Assembly: GCA_937951955.1 (NCBI GenBank)
Contig: CALGAD010000139.1
Span: 20,781 to 84,780 of the forward strand
From: an uncultured Bacillaceae bacterium
Lineage (GTDB): Bacteria; Bacillota; Bacilli; Bacillales; Caldibacillaceae
DNA: 64,000 nucleotides
Reading direction: 5' to 3'
A model generated the notes under the pieces. That model saw only the letters and a program-made list of their open reading frames with translations. It searched no databases and was not told where the DNA came from. The stretch's first letter is position 1. The number at the start of each line of letters is the position of its first letter. A program made the position numbers and the translations under genes. Below, piece after piece: positions 1-8,607 of this stretch.

Positions 1-62
1 TTCGTACATGTGAACGATTATTTTTTAAGTTTTCCGAGGAGCAGTAGGGGGATGAAAATTGT

Positions 63-1580
63 ATGGTCACATCCTTTGCAGAGGCGAAACGACCGCCTTA
101 TTTGATTATCGCTATCTTGATGGTCGGAGCATTTATCACATTTTTAAATAATACGTTATTAAATATTGCGCTTCCCTCAATCATGCAGGAAATGAATGTG
201 GGGCCGACCGCCGTTCAGTGGGTCACGACGGGATATATGTTAGTAAACGGGATCATGATCCCGACAACCGCCTTTTTAATTGAAAAATATTCGGTCAGGC
301 GGCTTTTTTTAGTGGCTATCGGTGTCTTTAGCATCGGGACCATCATCGCAGCCTTCACCCCGTATTTTTTTCTGTTAATTATCGCCCGGATGGTGCAGGC
401 CTCGGGTGGCTCTATCATGATGCCTCTTTTGATGAATGTGATACTGGTCAGTTTCCCAATTGAAAAACGGGGAATGGTAATGGGAATACTTGGTTTTATT
501 TTGATGTTTGCTCCTGCCATCGGACCGACATTATCCGGTTTTATCATCGAGCAGTTCCACTGGCGGGCATTATTTTATTTAATTGCACCTATCACGATTT
601 TCGTATTCATACTCGGTTTTATCTTTTTAAAAGATAAAAAGTACCGACCGGAATTGCGGCTTGATAAAGTTTCATTAATGTTATCGAGTATCGGTTTTGG
701 CAGCTTGCTCTTTGGCTTCAGCGTTGCCGGTGAGCTGGGCTGGTTCAGTCCCTATGTATTCGTACCCATTCTCGTTGGCGGAGTGACCTTACTCGTATTT
801 ACTTTAAGGCAATTAAAATTAGACCGTCCGATGTTGAATTTTGGGGTTTTCCAGTATTCGATGTACAACTTATCGATATTCATCATTATGGTCGTTCAAA
901 TCGCGATGTTCAGTGGTGTCCTCCTTATCCCGATTTATGTGCAAACGGTTCTGGGGGTTCCACCGATGCAAGCGGGGCTGTTGCTGCTACCGGGAGCGGT
1001 CGTCAATGCCTGCATGTCCCCGATCACGGGGCGCCTATTTGATCGTTTCGGGGGGAGAATATTAGCGGTAACAGGTTTGACGGTGATTACGATATCCACT
1101 TTCTATTTCAGTCAATTAACCGTGGATAGCAATCCTATTGCCGTGATGATTTTACATGCGATTCGCATGTTCGGGATGTCCATGGTGATGATGCCGGTAC
1201 AGACGAACGGGCTCAATCAGCTGCCCCGCAAACTTTATCCACACGGTACAGCGATGAACAATACATTAATGCAAGTAACGGCAGCTTTAGGAACGGGATT
1301 AATGATCACGATCATGACGATGAAAGAAAAAAGTGTCTTGAATTCTTTCAGCAAACAACTGGGGAATCTCACCAACCTTCCCGCCGAACAACAACAGAAA
1401 CTAACGTTACAGGCCATGGTAGAAGGGATTAATACAGCCTTTTTTGTGTCCGCGCTTTTTGCGTTCATCGCCTTAATTTTTTCCTTCTTTATTAAACGGG
1501 CCTATCCTGATGAGTATAAGTTTTCGGGAGATTCTTCGCGATTGAAAAAGAAATGGGCAAGTAAATCCCTTCATTCATGA
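63..1580 (+). CDS. MFS multidrug efflux permease, DHA2 (EmrB/QacA) family
   Basis: A 505-residue, very hydrophobic protein with about 14 predicted membrane segments, the size and topology of proton-driven DHA2 drug exporters. The antiporter motif C lies at about residues 143-160 (G..PAIGPTLSG), and a motif-B-like ARMVQASGG stretch is at 108-116. The ATG at 63 is chosen because the purine-rich GGAGCAGTAGGGGG lies upstream, while the ATG at 52 is in another frame and closes after a few codons. It sits alone at the window edge, so any regulator or partner upstream is out of view. Substrate cannot be read from sequence; drug or lipid-like compounds are the family norm. Family call is firm, substrate unknown. 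Confidence 0.9.
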   Translation: MVTSFAEAKRPPYLIIAILMVGAFITFLNNTLLNIALPSIMQEMNVGPTAVQWVTTGYMLVNGIMIPTTAFLIEKYSVRRLFLVAIGVFSIGTIIAAFTPYFFLLIIARMVQASGGSIMMPLLMNVILVSFPIEKRGMVMGILGFILMFAPAIGPTLSGFIIEQFHWRALFYLIAPITIFVFILGFIFLKDKKYRPELRLDKVSLMLSSIGFGSLLFGFSVAGELGWFSPYVFVPILVGGVTLLVFTLRQLKLDRPMLNFGVFQYSMYNLSIFIIMVVQIAMFSGVLLIPIYVQTVLGVPPMQAGLLLLPGAVVNACMSPITGRLFDRFGGRILAVTGLTVITISTFYFSQLTVDSNPIAVMILHAIRMFGMSMVMMPVQTNGLNQLPRKLYPHGTAMNNTLMQVTAALGTGLMITIMTMKEKSVLNSFSKQLGNLTNLPAEQQQKLTLQAMVEGINTAFFVSALFAFIALIFSFFIKRAYPDEYKFSGDSSRLKKKWASKSLHS

Positions 1581-1666
1581 AGTTCAATATTTATTCCTTG
1601 TATTGTGACCTTATCTGGTCATAATATGAATATAGAAACTGTACGATTTGTGAAGGGAGCAATACT

Positions 1667-1876
1667 ATGGCTGAAAAGGAAGCAAAGGCGAGAAAGAAAA
1701 AGGCGCAAGTCGGGGATACGATTCAGATTACAAAAGGTCTTGAAAAAGGGAAAAAAGGAACGGTCGTACTGGTGCGGGAAAATTCGGTCATTGTCGAATT
1801 GGGGATCAATAAGAAAACAGATGAGCCCATTAAAACAGTAGTAAACCACAAAAATTATAAAATTGTTAAAAAGTAG
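1667..1876 (+). CDS. DUF2187 (YkvS-like) small protein
   Basis: A 69-residue basic protein with a lysine-rich N terminus (about 15 residues) followed by a small KOW/SH3-like beta domain. It contains VGDTIQITKGLEKGKKGTV and ends in the family-typical TVVNHKNYKIV stretch, which I recognise from B. subtilis YkvS-type DUF2187 proteins. GAAGGGAGC sits 6 bases before the ATG. A rho-independent terminator follows at once, so it is probably monocistronic. Function is not established; the fold resembles KOW domains that bind RNA or ribosomal partners, but that is inference from composition only. Confidence 0.8.
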   Translation: MAEKEAKARKKKAQVGDTIQITKGLEKGKKGTVVLVRENSVIVELGINKKTDEPIKTVVNHKNYKIVKK

Positions 1877-1903
1877 GAGACTCATTCGGGAGTCTCATTT
1901 TTA
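1877..1903 (+). terminator. Terminator after DUF2187 gene
   Basis: GAGACT / AGTCTC stem (1877-1882, 1891-1896) with an 8-base loop and a following ATTTTTATTT tract. Confidence 0.8.
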
Positions 1904-1971
1904 TTTGCAAAAATTAAATGGAAATAGTACGCGGGTCAATTATTTTTTCGAATAAAATTTTTTATGAATTA

Positions 1972-2049
1972 TTGTATATTATTTCACTATAATGTATACT
2001 AGAATTATCCATTATTTATATAAAATGTTATTTATAAAATATAAATAAT
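1972..2049 (+). promoter_or_regulatory. Promoter and candidate operator of the MarR-FtsH operon
   Basis: TTGTAT (1972-1977), 17-base spacer, TATACT (1995-2000). Immediately downstream lies a perfect 11-base inverted repeat, ATTATTTATAT (2011-2021) and ATATAAATAAT (2039-2049), separated by 17 bases. It falls between promoter and start codon, where an autorepressing MarR protein would be expected to bind. The repeat is seen; the role is inferred, and chance is possible in such AT-rich DNA. Confidence 0.5.
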
Positions 2050-2056
2050 TTGCGGG

Positions 2057-2539
2057 ATGATGCTATTGGAATATCAAGAATTCAAGCAAATATTGTTCGA
2101 TTTTACAAGGCAAATCGGTGAAAATACGAATGCCTATTTTAATGCCGTGGGAACGAGATATCAACTGACGATGATCCAAATTCGTATTTTAATGGAACTG
2201 TATCACAACGGATCCCATACGATGGGAAGTTTGGCAGAAAGCGTCCATATGGCCGATGCCAATATTTCAGCGATGTGCAAAAAAATGGAAAAAAGAGGTC
2301 TCGTGATCAGAAGGCGAGACGCCGATGACGAACGAATTGTTCGAATTGAACTGTCGGATTCGGGCAATTTAATAATGAAAGAAATCAATCGTTCCATCGA
2401 CTTATCGATTGCACGGGCACTGGCAACTGAGTCAGAGGAAAGCCAGGAAACTATTGTTCAGGGATTGATTAAATTTAATCACTTGTTGGAAAAGATTGTG
2501 AAAGAATATGAAATCTTAATGCGTGGAGGACAACGATGA
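2057..2539 (+). CDS. MarR-family transcriptional regulator
   Basis: A 160-residue winged-helix protein. The region about residues 35-105 has the MarR pattern: a helix with YQLTMIQIRILMEL, the recognition helix around MADANISAMCKKMEKRGL, and a wing containing RRRDADDERIVRIELS. The start is uncertain between adjacent ATG codons at 2057 and 2060, with only a weak GCGGG before them. The stop overlaps the next start as ATGA, so it is translationally coupled to the FtsH-like protease and most likely controls it. MarR proteins are usually dimeric repressors released by small ligands or oxidation. No ligand can be named. An inverted repeat upstream is a candidate autoregulatory site. Confidence 0.88.
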   Translation: MMLLEYQEFKQILFDFTRQIGENTNAYFNAVGTRYQLTMIQIRILMELYHNGSHTMGSLAESVHMADANISAMCKKMEKRGLVIRRRDADDERIVRIELSDSGNLIMKEINRSIDLSIARALATESEESQETIVQGLIKFNHLLEKIVKEYEILMRGGQR

Positions 2540-4386
2540 AAAAAATGAGAACACCGAAGAGACCTTGGGTTTTTAGCATTTTAATTGCCGTGATCGTATT
2601 ATTATTCCTCAACACGTTAATTGTTCCTGCGATCATGCGTCAATTTGTAAAAGAAGTCGATTACGGAACTTTTATCGATATGTTAGAGGCAGGCGAGATT
2701 GAGGAAGTTCGTTTAGAAGATACGCAAATTACTTTTACCCCAAAAGAAGGCGGACCGATTCGTTCTTATAAAACCGGAATTATTCCTGACCAAAAATTAG
2801 TGGATCGGTTAGAAGAGGCGAATGTTAAATATGGAAGGGATATTCCGAAAGAATTTTCCCCGCTGCTCTACTTCTTGATTTCATGGATTCTCCCCTTCGT
2901 CATTTTTATCGCCATCGGTAATTATTTTGCTAAAAAATTAGGTGATAAACTCGGCGGCTCCAATGCGATGACCTTTGGAAGAAGCAAGGCGAAAGTGTAT
3001 GTGGAGGCGCAAACGGGGATTTCCTTTAAAGATGTCGCCGGACAGGACGAGGCGAAGGAAGCGTTGCAAGAGATTGTCGATTACTTGCATGATCCGAATA
3101 AATATAAAGAAATCGGGGCGAAGATCCCGAAAGGAGCCCTGCTTGTTGGTCCTCCGGGAACCGGAAAAACATTATTGGCAAAAGCGGTTGCCGGTGAATC
3201 GAAAGTGCCATTTTTCTCCATTTCCGGTTCGGAATTTGTGGAAATGTTTGTCGGCATGGGCGCGGCAAGGGTTCGGGATTTATTTAAACAAGCCCAGGAA
3301 AAGGCACCGTGTATCGTTTTTATTGATGAAATTGATACAATCGGTAAAAGTAGAACTGGCGGTGGTTACGGTGGCAATGATGAACGTGAACAAACATTGA
3401 ACCAGCTGCTTACAGAAATGGATGGTTTTGAAGCTGATAAAGGGGTCGTCATTTTAGCGGCTACGAACAGACCGGAAACGCTGGATAAAGCGCTTTTGCG
3501 TCCGGGACGGTTTGATCGGCAAATTCGCGTCGAGTTACCGGACTTACGCGGCCGGGAAGCGATCTTGCGCGTTCATGCGAAAAATGTAAAAATCTCGCCA
3601 ACCGTAAATTTAAATACGATTGCAAGAGCAACTCCCGGGGCAAGTGGGGCGGATTTAGCCAATATTATTAATGAAGCCGCGTTGCGGGCGGTTCGCATGG
3701 GGCGGGATCAAGTGATTCAAGAGGATTTGGAAGAATCGGTAGAAGTTGTCATTGCCGGGCAACAGCGAAAAAATGCCGTGTTATCGAACAAAGATAAATT
3801 GCGGATTGCTTACCATGAAGTGGGGCATGCATTGGTGGCTGCGAAGCTGAAACATGCAGCTCCGGTGCATAAGATTACAATCATCCCGCGGACATCGGGC
3901 GCACTAGGTTACACCTTGCAAGTGGATGAATCCGAGCAAGTCTTGATGACGAAAGAACAGGGATTAGATAAAATTACGACATATATGGGAGGCCGGGCTG
4001 CGGAGGAAATCATTTTCAACTCAATTACTTCCGGTGCTTCCAATGATATTGAACAGGCGACAAAAATTGCCCGGGCGATGGTCACCCGTTTCGGGATGAG
4101 TGAGAAATTCGATATGATGGCTTTAGAAACAGTGAATAATCCGTACCTCGGTGGAGATACATCCTTGCTAGTTTCTTCGGAGACCGCTGCGGAAATTGAT
4201 AAAGAGATACTAAAAATTATTAAATCGTGCCACCAAAAGGCGCTCGATATCTTAGAAGAAAATAAAGAGAAATTACATGAAATCACGAAATATCTGTATG
4301 AGCGGGAAACGATTACCGGTGAAGAGTTTATGGATATTTTGAATAAAAAAGTTGCGGAAGTTGCAGAAACTTCCAGTGATGCATAA
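2536..4386 (+). CDS. FtsH-type membrane AAA+ zinc metalloprotease
   Basis: A 616-residue ATP-dependent membrane protease. Order of parts: membrane segment about 11-30, short extracytoplasmic domain 31-108, second membrane segment about 109-130, AAA+ module with Walker A GPPGTGKT (205-212) and Walker [10 protein letters not shown] (259-267), an arginine-bearing second region of homology, then the M41 peptidase domain with zinc motif HEVGH (427-431). All catalytic features are present, so it should be active in quality control or regulated proteolysis of membrane proteins. It is coupled by an ATGA overlap to a MarR regulator, whereas the housekeeping Bacillus ftsH lies near tilS/hpt; it is therefore probably a second, inducible paralogue. 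No C-terminal extension is evident. Confidence 0.93.
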   Translation: MKKMRTPKRPWVFSILIAVIVLLFLNTLIVPAIMRQFVKEVDYGTFIDMLEAGEIEEVRLEDTQITFTPKEGGPIRSYKTGIIPDQKLVDRLEEANVKYGRDIPKEFSPLLYFLISWILPFVIFIAIGNYFAKKLGDKLGGSNAMTFGRSKAKVYVEAQTGISFKDVAGQDEAKEALQEIVDYLHDPNKYKEIGAKIPKGALLVGPPGTGKTLLAKAVAGESKVPFFSISGSEFVEMFVGMGAARVRDLFKQAQEKAPCIVFIDEIDTIGKSRTGGGYGGNDEREQTLNQLLTEMDGFEADKGVVILAATNRPETLDKALLRPGRFDRQIRVELPDLRGREAILRVHAKNVKISPTVNLNTIARATPGASGADLANIINEAALRAVRMGRDQVIQEDLEESVEVVIAGQQRKNAVLSNKDKLRIAYHEVGHALVAAKLKHAAPVHKITIIPRTSGALGYTLQVDESEQVLMTKEQGLDKITTYMGGRAAEEIIFNSITSGASNDIEQATKIARAMVTRFGMSEKFDMMALETVNNPYLGGDTSLLVSSETAAEIDKEILKIIKSCHQKALDILEENKEKLHEITKYLYERETITGEEFMDILNKKVAEVAETSSDA

Positions 4387-4390
4387 AAAG

Positions 4391-4413
4391 GCGAGCCACC
4401 TGGCTCGTCTTTT
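4391..4413. terminator. Bidirectional terminator between ftsH-like gene and cotA
   Basis: GCGAGCC / GGCTCGT stem (4391-4397, 4402-4408) followed by CTTTTT on the plus strand and preceded by AAAAA, so it can serve both convergent genes. Confidence 0.8.
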
Positions 4414-5957
4414 TAATGCTTCTTTTCATCTCTTTTTTCAATTATTTCCAGCGGGCGCATCATTTCGTAATCTTCATGCTCTAAAATATGGCAGTGCCAG
4501 ACGTATAGTCCGCTGTAGGGAGCAAACCGGGCAATCACCCTCGTAATCTGTCCGCCGGGAGCACGCACCGTATCTTTCCATCCCCGCTCATTCGGATCTG
4601 GCAAGGTGGCCGGCCCGGTAAAGACAATTTCACCGGTTTCTTCATAATGGTCCAGGTCGAAGGGACGGCGATCGAGCACCTGAAATTGAACGAGATGGAT
4701 ATGCATCGGGTGCGGGAAATTCGTTGTGTTGATAAACGACCAGATTTCCGTATCGCCGAGACGGGGTTTTTCCGTAATGGGATCCATCCATTTTTTATTG
4801 TTAAGTAATAGCAAAGGACGGCCAAATTGATCGTCGCCGCCAATGAGCTTTAACTGCCGTACACCCTGGATCGAGTTTTCTTTTAAATCGGTAATTTTGG
4901 ATAAAAAGCGCGGCAGGCGGCTTTTATCTTCGCCACTTAGCGGCTTGGTGACACGAATTTGCATGATATCGTCAGTTGGATCATCCGGATCGGCATTCGG
5001 TCCTAAATCATTTTTTAAAAGAAATGTTTCCCCCGCGAGTTCCGAAAAATCGACGATGACATCCATCCGCTCGGCCGGCATAACGGTCAGCCGTTTTAAT
5101 GGGATGGTTTCTTGCAGTAGTCCACCATCACTTCCGATTTGATAAAAGGTCAAATCATTATCGAAAAACATATTGAAAGTCCGGGAGTTGGCCGCATTTA
5201 AGATACGGAACCGGTATTTCCTCGGTTCGACTTCTAAATGTGGCCAAATTTTACCATTCACGAGAATCGTGTCGCCTGTGAAAAAGGGGAGGACGGAAGG
5301 ATTCGGTATGTTACTTGATGCATCATCGGGCTGTTCGGGATAAAAGAGAGACCCATCGGTATTAAAGGAACGGTCTAAAATGACCAGGGGAATTTCAAAT
5401 TCACCGGCTGGAAGTCCTAGCGATTTTTCTTCCCTGTCCCGAATAATATAGAGGCCAACGAGACCGGCATAGACGTTGAGACGGGTGATAAACATGGCAT
5501 GATCGTGGTACCAGAGGGTCGTCGCACGCTGATGGTTCGGATATTCATAGACTTCCCTTGTAAACTGGGGCCCCTTTTCTTTAAAGTCCCGGGTATACCA
5601 GGCATCGGGATACCCATCGCTATCTGCCTTCGTTTCACTCCCGTGTAGATGAACAACGGTTCTTACTTCGGGTAATTCCTCATCCATGAACGATGTATCA
5701 ATCGGTAAAAAATGTTTTTCAGGTAATTTATTCAGCCATTTCACCTGGATTGGACGGTCCCGTTCCACATCGATGACCGGCCCTGGAAAGGTGCCGTTAT
5801 ATCCCCACAGTCGCGTTCGTGGCAAGTCCCGGTGTAATTTTTGATAAACTTCTTCCATTGAGATTTCATAATAATCTACATCTTTTTCTGTTCGTACTGG
5901 TTCGGCTCGTTCTAATATTGGTAAGGAATCAACAAATTTTCTTAATGGAGGTGTCAT
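4413..5957 (-). CDS. cotA: CotA-type spore coat multicopper oxidase (laccase)
   Basis: A 514-residue three-cupredoxin multicopper oxidase. Copper ligands are in the expected places: HLH (103-105), WYHDH (149-153), HPMHIH (416-421) and HCHILEHEDYEMM (488-500) with axial Met499. Spacing matches B. subtilis CotA with an offset of two to three residues. I chose the ATG at 5957 because AGGAG lies 8 bases upstream and the resulting MTPPLRKF start aligns with the known CotA start; an in-frame ATG at 5978 has no such site. CotA sits in the outer spore coat and oxidises phenols and bilirubin using oxygen, producing brown pigment. It is monocistronic, with a sigma-K-like promoter. Confidence 0.95.
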   Translation of the reverse strand: MTPPLRKFVDSLPILERAEPVRTEKDVDYYEISMEEVYQKLHRDLPRTRLWGYNGTFPGPVIDVERDRPIQVKWLNKLPEKHFLPIDTSFMDEELPEVRTVVHLHGSETKADSDGYPDAWYTRDFKEKGPQFTREVYEYPNHQRATTLWYHDHAMFITRLNVYAGLVGLYIIRDREEKSLGLPAGEFEIPLVILDRSFNTDGSLFYPEQPDDASSNIPNPSVLPFFTGDTILVNGKIWPHLEVEPRKYRFRILNAANSRTFNMFFDNDLTFYQIGSDGGLLQETIPLKRLTVMPAERMDVIVDFSELAGETFLLKNDLGPNADPDDPTDDIMQIRVTKPLSGEDKSRLPRFLSKITDLKENSIQGVRQLKLIGGDDQFGRPLLLLNNKKWMDPITEKPRLGDTEIWSFINTTNFPHPMHIHLVQFQVLDRRPFDLDHYEETGEIVFTGPATLPDPNERGWKDTVRAPGGQITRVIARFAPYSGLYVWHCHILEHEDYEMMRPLEIIEKRDEKKH

Positions 5958-5987
5958 TTTCTCAACTCCTATCCCCATTTGTTACAT

Positions 5988-6016
5988 TATCCTATGAAAC
6001 AATTAAATGGATGCTT
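5988..6016 (-). promoter_or_regulatory. Candidate sigma-K promoter of cotA
   Basis: On the minus strand CATAGGATA (5988-5996) fits the sigma-K -10 pattern CATANNNTA exactly. The -35 side, about 16 bases upstream, is only loosely AC-like. Mother-cell expression of cotA by sigma-K is known in B. subtilis; assignment here is inference. Confidence 0.5.
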
Positions 6017-6105
6017 AGGCATTTGTTCACACTGTTCCTAATGAATTTCTATTTTTTCCCCTGGCAATTTTTCAGAGAAAACTTTTGCATACAAAAAAGG
6101 ACTGG

Positions 6106-6708
6106 TTAAATCCAGCCCTTATCTTTGGCAATACGAATCGCTTCCACTTTATTTTTCGCCTGCAATTTTTGGAGAATTTCCGACATATAATTGCGCACAG
6201 TTCCAGCTGATAAAAATAAAGTGTGGGCAATTTCTTTATACGTATAACCTTGCGCTGAGTATCGTAAAATTTCCCGTTCTCTATCTGTCAGAGGGTTATC
6301 ATCTTTAAATGATTTCAAAATGAGTTCGTGATCGAATTCTTTTTTACCTTTCACGATTTTGCGAATTGATTGTGCCAGTTCTTCAACGGACCGGTCTTTT
6401 AATAGATAACCAGCGACATCCGCTTCTAGAGCCCGTTCAAAATAGCCCGGTCGCGCGAACGTCGTTAAAATAATTACTTTACAGCGCGAGGTGCCTTCTT
6501 TTAACTTCCGGGCAACATCTAATCCGGTCATGCCCGGCATTTCAATATCGAGTAAACAGACATCGGGATCAAGCCTTTCGATCATTGCCATTGCTTCATC
6601 TCCATCTTCAGCCTGGCCGACGACTTCGATATCCTCTTCCAATTCCAAAAGCGTTCCTAACGCACCGCGCAGCATGCGTTGATCTTCGGCGATGACGACA
6701 CGTATCAT
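6106..6708 (-). CDS. NarL/DesR-type response regulator
   Basis: A 200-residue response regulator: receiver domain at 1-120 with acidic pocket (Glu8, Asp9) and phosphoacceptor Asp54 (LLDIEMPGMTG), then a LuxR-type helix-turn-helix at about 135-200 (PLTDREREIL, KEIAHTLFLSAGTVRNYMS). It is close to B. subtilis DesR and YvfU. Its ATG overlaps the kinase stop as ATGA. It ends a four-gene minus-strand operon of ABC ATPase, ABC permease, histidine kinase and regulator. The gene order is that of yvfRSTU, where the pair is thought to control its own exporter; desKR instead stands beside the desaturase gene, absent here. The target is probably the operon itself. Confidence 0.9.
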   Translation of the reverse strand: MIRVVIAEDQRMLRGALGTLLELEEDIEVVGQAEDGDEAMAMIERLDPDVCLLDIEMPGMTGLDVARKLKEGTSRCKVIILTTFARPGYFERALEADVAGYLLKDRSVEELAQSIRKIVKGKKEFDHELILKSFKDDNPLTDREREILRYSAQGYTYKEIAHTLFLSAGTVRNYMSEILQKLQAKNKVEAIRIAKDKGWI

Positions 6709-7844
6709 CCGGCGGTCACTTCTTTCTGCTGTTTTTGGATTATCGGTATTTTGAGCGTTACCGTTGTTCCTTGATGATTCGATGCAATGGACAGTACGCC
6801 GTCAATGATGGATAGTCTTTCTTTCATCCCTTGAATCCCATTACCATTAGTCTTGTTCATTTTCATACCAATCCCATCGTCCTCAATGGTGATGATGAGG
6901 GATTTGGCTGACTGCTGAAAAGTTAAATAACAATTTTTTGCCCGACTATGTTTGACGACATTCGTTATCGCTTCTCTTAGACACATACTGATAATATTCT
7001 GGTTGATAAGTGGAATCGTATCGAAATCTATTTTACCGGCATTATGGATGAAAAGGATCCCTGCTGCTGCGAGGGTTTTATCGATTTCCGGCAAGACTTC
7101 GGCAATTTTTAATTCCCGCATATCTGAAACGAGTTCGCGAACTTGCCGGAGGGCAGCCCGTGATGTATCCTCGATTTCTTTCGCGGTTTTCTTTGCCTGT
7201 TCCGGATTAGTTTGAATAAGTTTTTGCACTAATTGGGCTTGCAAGTTCAATGTTGATAATGTATGTCCTAACGTGTCATGTAAATCCCGTGAAATACGCA
7301 ACCGCTCTTCCCGTTTAATTAAGGCTTTGATCTGTTGGTTCGCTTCTTTTAGTTTTTCTTCCAGTTCCATCTGACGGTTCATGGAGCGCATGGCGATGGG
7401 GGATATTAACATGATGATAAACAGAATGCTAATATTGATAAATTCCTGGATGCCATAGCTTGCATAAAAAATGACTAGTTCAGTCATTTTTACGAGAAAA
7501 AATATATTATATGCCCGTTTAAATAATTTATCGTTCATATACCAGCCTATGAAACTTGCGGAAAAGAAGCCGAGCAAAATATTATACGGATTGTACAATA
7601 CGGTGAAAAGAAAAATAATGCCGATTTGAACACCTAGCCATAGATGATAATGGCGCATCCAATATAGCTCGCGATACGATATTAAAAAAAGAATTACGAG
7701 GACGATGCCGATCCAAAATTTCCAGCTCGAATCGGCACGGATAATATAGCTCAAAGGTCCGATTAAAAACAAAAGAAAAATATACGGATAAAAACCGAAG
7801 CGTTTTGGGAAGACGGGAAAATTTAGTATGTTCAATTCGCTCAT
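6705..7844 (-). CDS. DesK/YvfT-like sensor histidine kinase
   Basis: A 379-residue membrane histidine kinase. About five hydrophobic segments occupy residues 20-155, followed by a coiled linker (about 157-180), a HisKA_3 dimerisation domain with the phospho-acceptor His189 in SRDLHDTLGHTLS, and an HATPase domain with N box around REAITNVVKHSRA and G box GNGIQGMKERL. This is the DesK class, which senses membrane thickness or membrane-active compounds through its transmembrane helices. The stop overlaps the regulator start (ATGA), and only 7 bases separate it from the permease gene upstream, so the four genes are co-transcribed. The actual stimulus is not readable from sequence. Confidence 0.9.
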   Translation of the reverse strand: MSELNILNFPVFPKRFGFYPYIFLLFLIGPLSYIIRADSSWKFWIGIVLVILFLISYRELYWMRHYHLWLGVQIGIIFLFTVLYNPYNILLGFFSASFIGWYMNDKLFKRAYNIFFLVKMTELVIFYASYGIQEFINISILFIIMLISPIAMRSMNRQMELEEKLKEANQQIKALIKREERLRISRDLHDTLGHTLSTLNLQAQLVQKLIQTNPEQAKKTAKEIEDTSRAALRQVRELVSDMRELKIAEVLPEIDKTLAAAGILFIHNAGKIDFDTIPLINQNIISMCLREAITNVVKHSRAKNCYLTFQQSAKSLIITIEDDGIGMKMNKTNGNGIQGMKERLSIIDGVLSIASNHQGTTVTLKIPIIQKQQKEVTAG

Positions 7845-7851
7845 CCCCGCT

Positions 7852-8607
7852 TTAAGAGATATATTCGACGTTAGAAAGAGATTTCTTTTTTCTTCTATAA
7901 GTTGATATTAGCATAAATATCAGGAAATAAGAGGTCAAAAATAATATGTTTTCCATTTCTGGAGCACCGCCCTGGACGACTTGCCAGGCACCGTTTCCAT
8001 AATGGTAAGAAGGGAGCAGCTTGCCAATCTTTTGGATCGTTTCTGGCAAAAATTGCATCGGGGTCCACATCCCGCCGAGAATAGCGAGGGGAAAATAAAG
8101 TAAATTCGCAATCCCTGTTGCCGTATCGGCTTTTTTGATAGTGCCAATGATTGTTCCGAGGGCAAGAAATGGGAGCGTTCCTAGTAAGATCCAGACACCA
8201 CAGGCGAACCATTGCGAAAGAGTAAGCTCAATGCCGTTGATAAAGAATCCGCCCAGAAACATGATGACGATAACGATCGCATGGACGATTGTTTGGCCGA
8301 TAATTTTTGCCATAAATAGAGTGATTCCGGGAATCGGGACAATTTGTAAGAGCTTGCTCCAGCCTAACTGTCTTTCCGAGACAATTCGCACCCCAAATGC
8401 GATTATGGATCCTCCCATCATGCCGAACATGGTCATTGACATGAGGAAATACGCCTGCCACATTTTCGGATTGTCCACATCGGTAAGGAATACTTTTGTA
8501 TATAGTATATAAAAGGCAAGTGGCGTTACTAGCGTCCAGAAAATATAAGCAAAATTCCGGAAAAGACGGATCGCTTCAATCATACTCTGGTAAAACAGGA
8601 CCCTCAT
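7852..8607 (-). CDS. ABC-2 type transporter permease
   Basis: A 251-residue protein with six hydrophobic segments and the ABC-2 membrane family pattern (long second loop, LGGMWTPMQFLPETIQKIGKLLPSYHYGNG near residues 188-216). It would form the channel of an exporter with the ATPase encoded just upstream, whose stop overlaps this start as ATGA. ABC-2 exporters of this YvfS/LnrM-like kind usually remove antimicrobial peptides, linearmycin-like polyenes or other lipophilic compounds. The linked kinase and regulator support an inducible detoxification role, but the substrate is unknown. Confidence 0.88.
   Translation of the reverse strand: MRVLFYQSMIEAIRLFRNFAYIFWTLVTPLAFYILYTKVFLTDVDNPKMWQAYFLMSMTMFGMMGGSIIAFGVRIVSERQLGWSKLLQIVPIPGITLFMAKIIGQTIVHAIVIVIMFLGGFFINGIELTLSQWFACGVWILLGTLPFLALGTIIGTIKKADTATGIANLLYFPLAILGGMWTPMQFLPETIQKIGKLLPSYHYGNGAWQVVQGGAPEMENILFLTSYFLIFMLISTYRRKKKSLSNVEYIS

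Noticed and set aside
1590..1625. TGACC...GGTCA hairpin after the DHA2 exporter gene as a terminator
   Set aside because: The stem is only five pairs and no T tract follows.
5957..5978. Upstream ATG of cotA at 5978
   Set aside because: No ribosome site; the ATG at 5957 has AGGAG at the right distance and matches the known CotA start.
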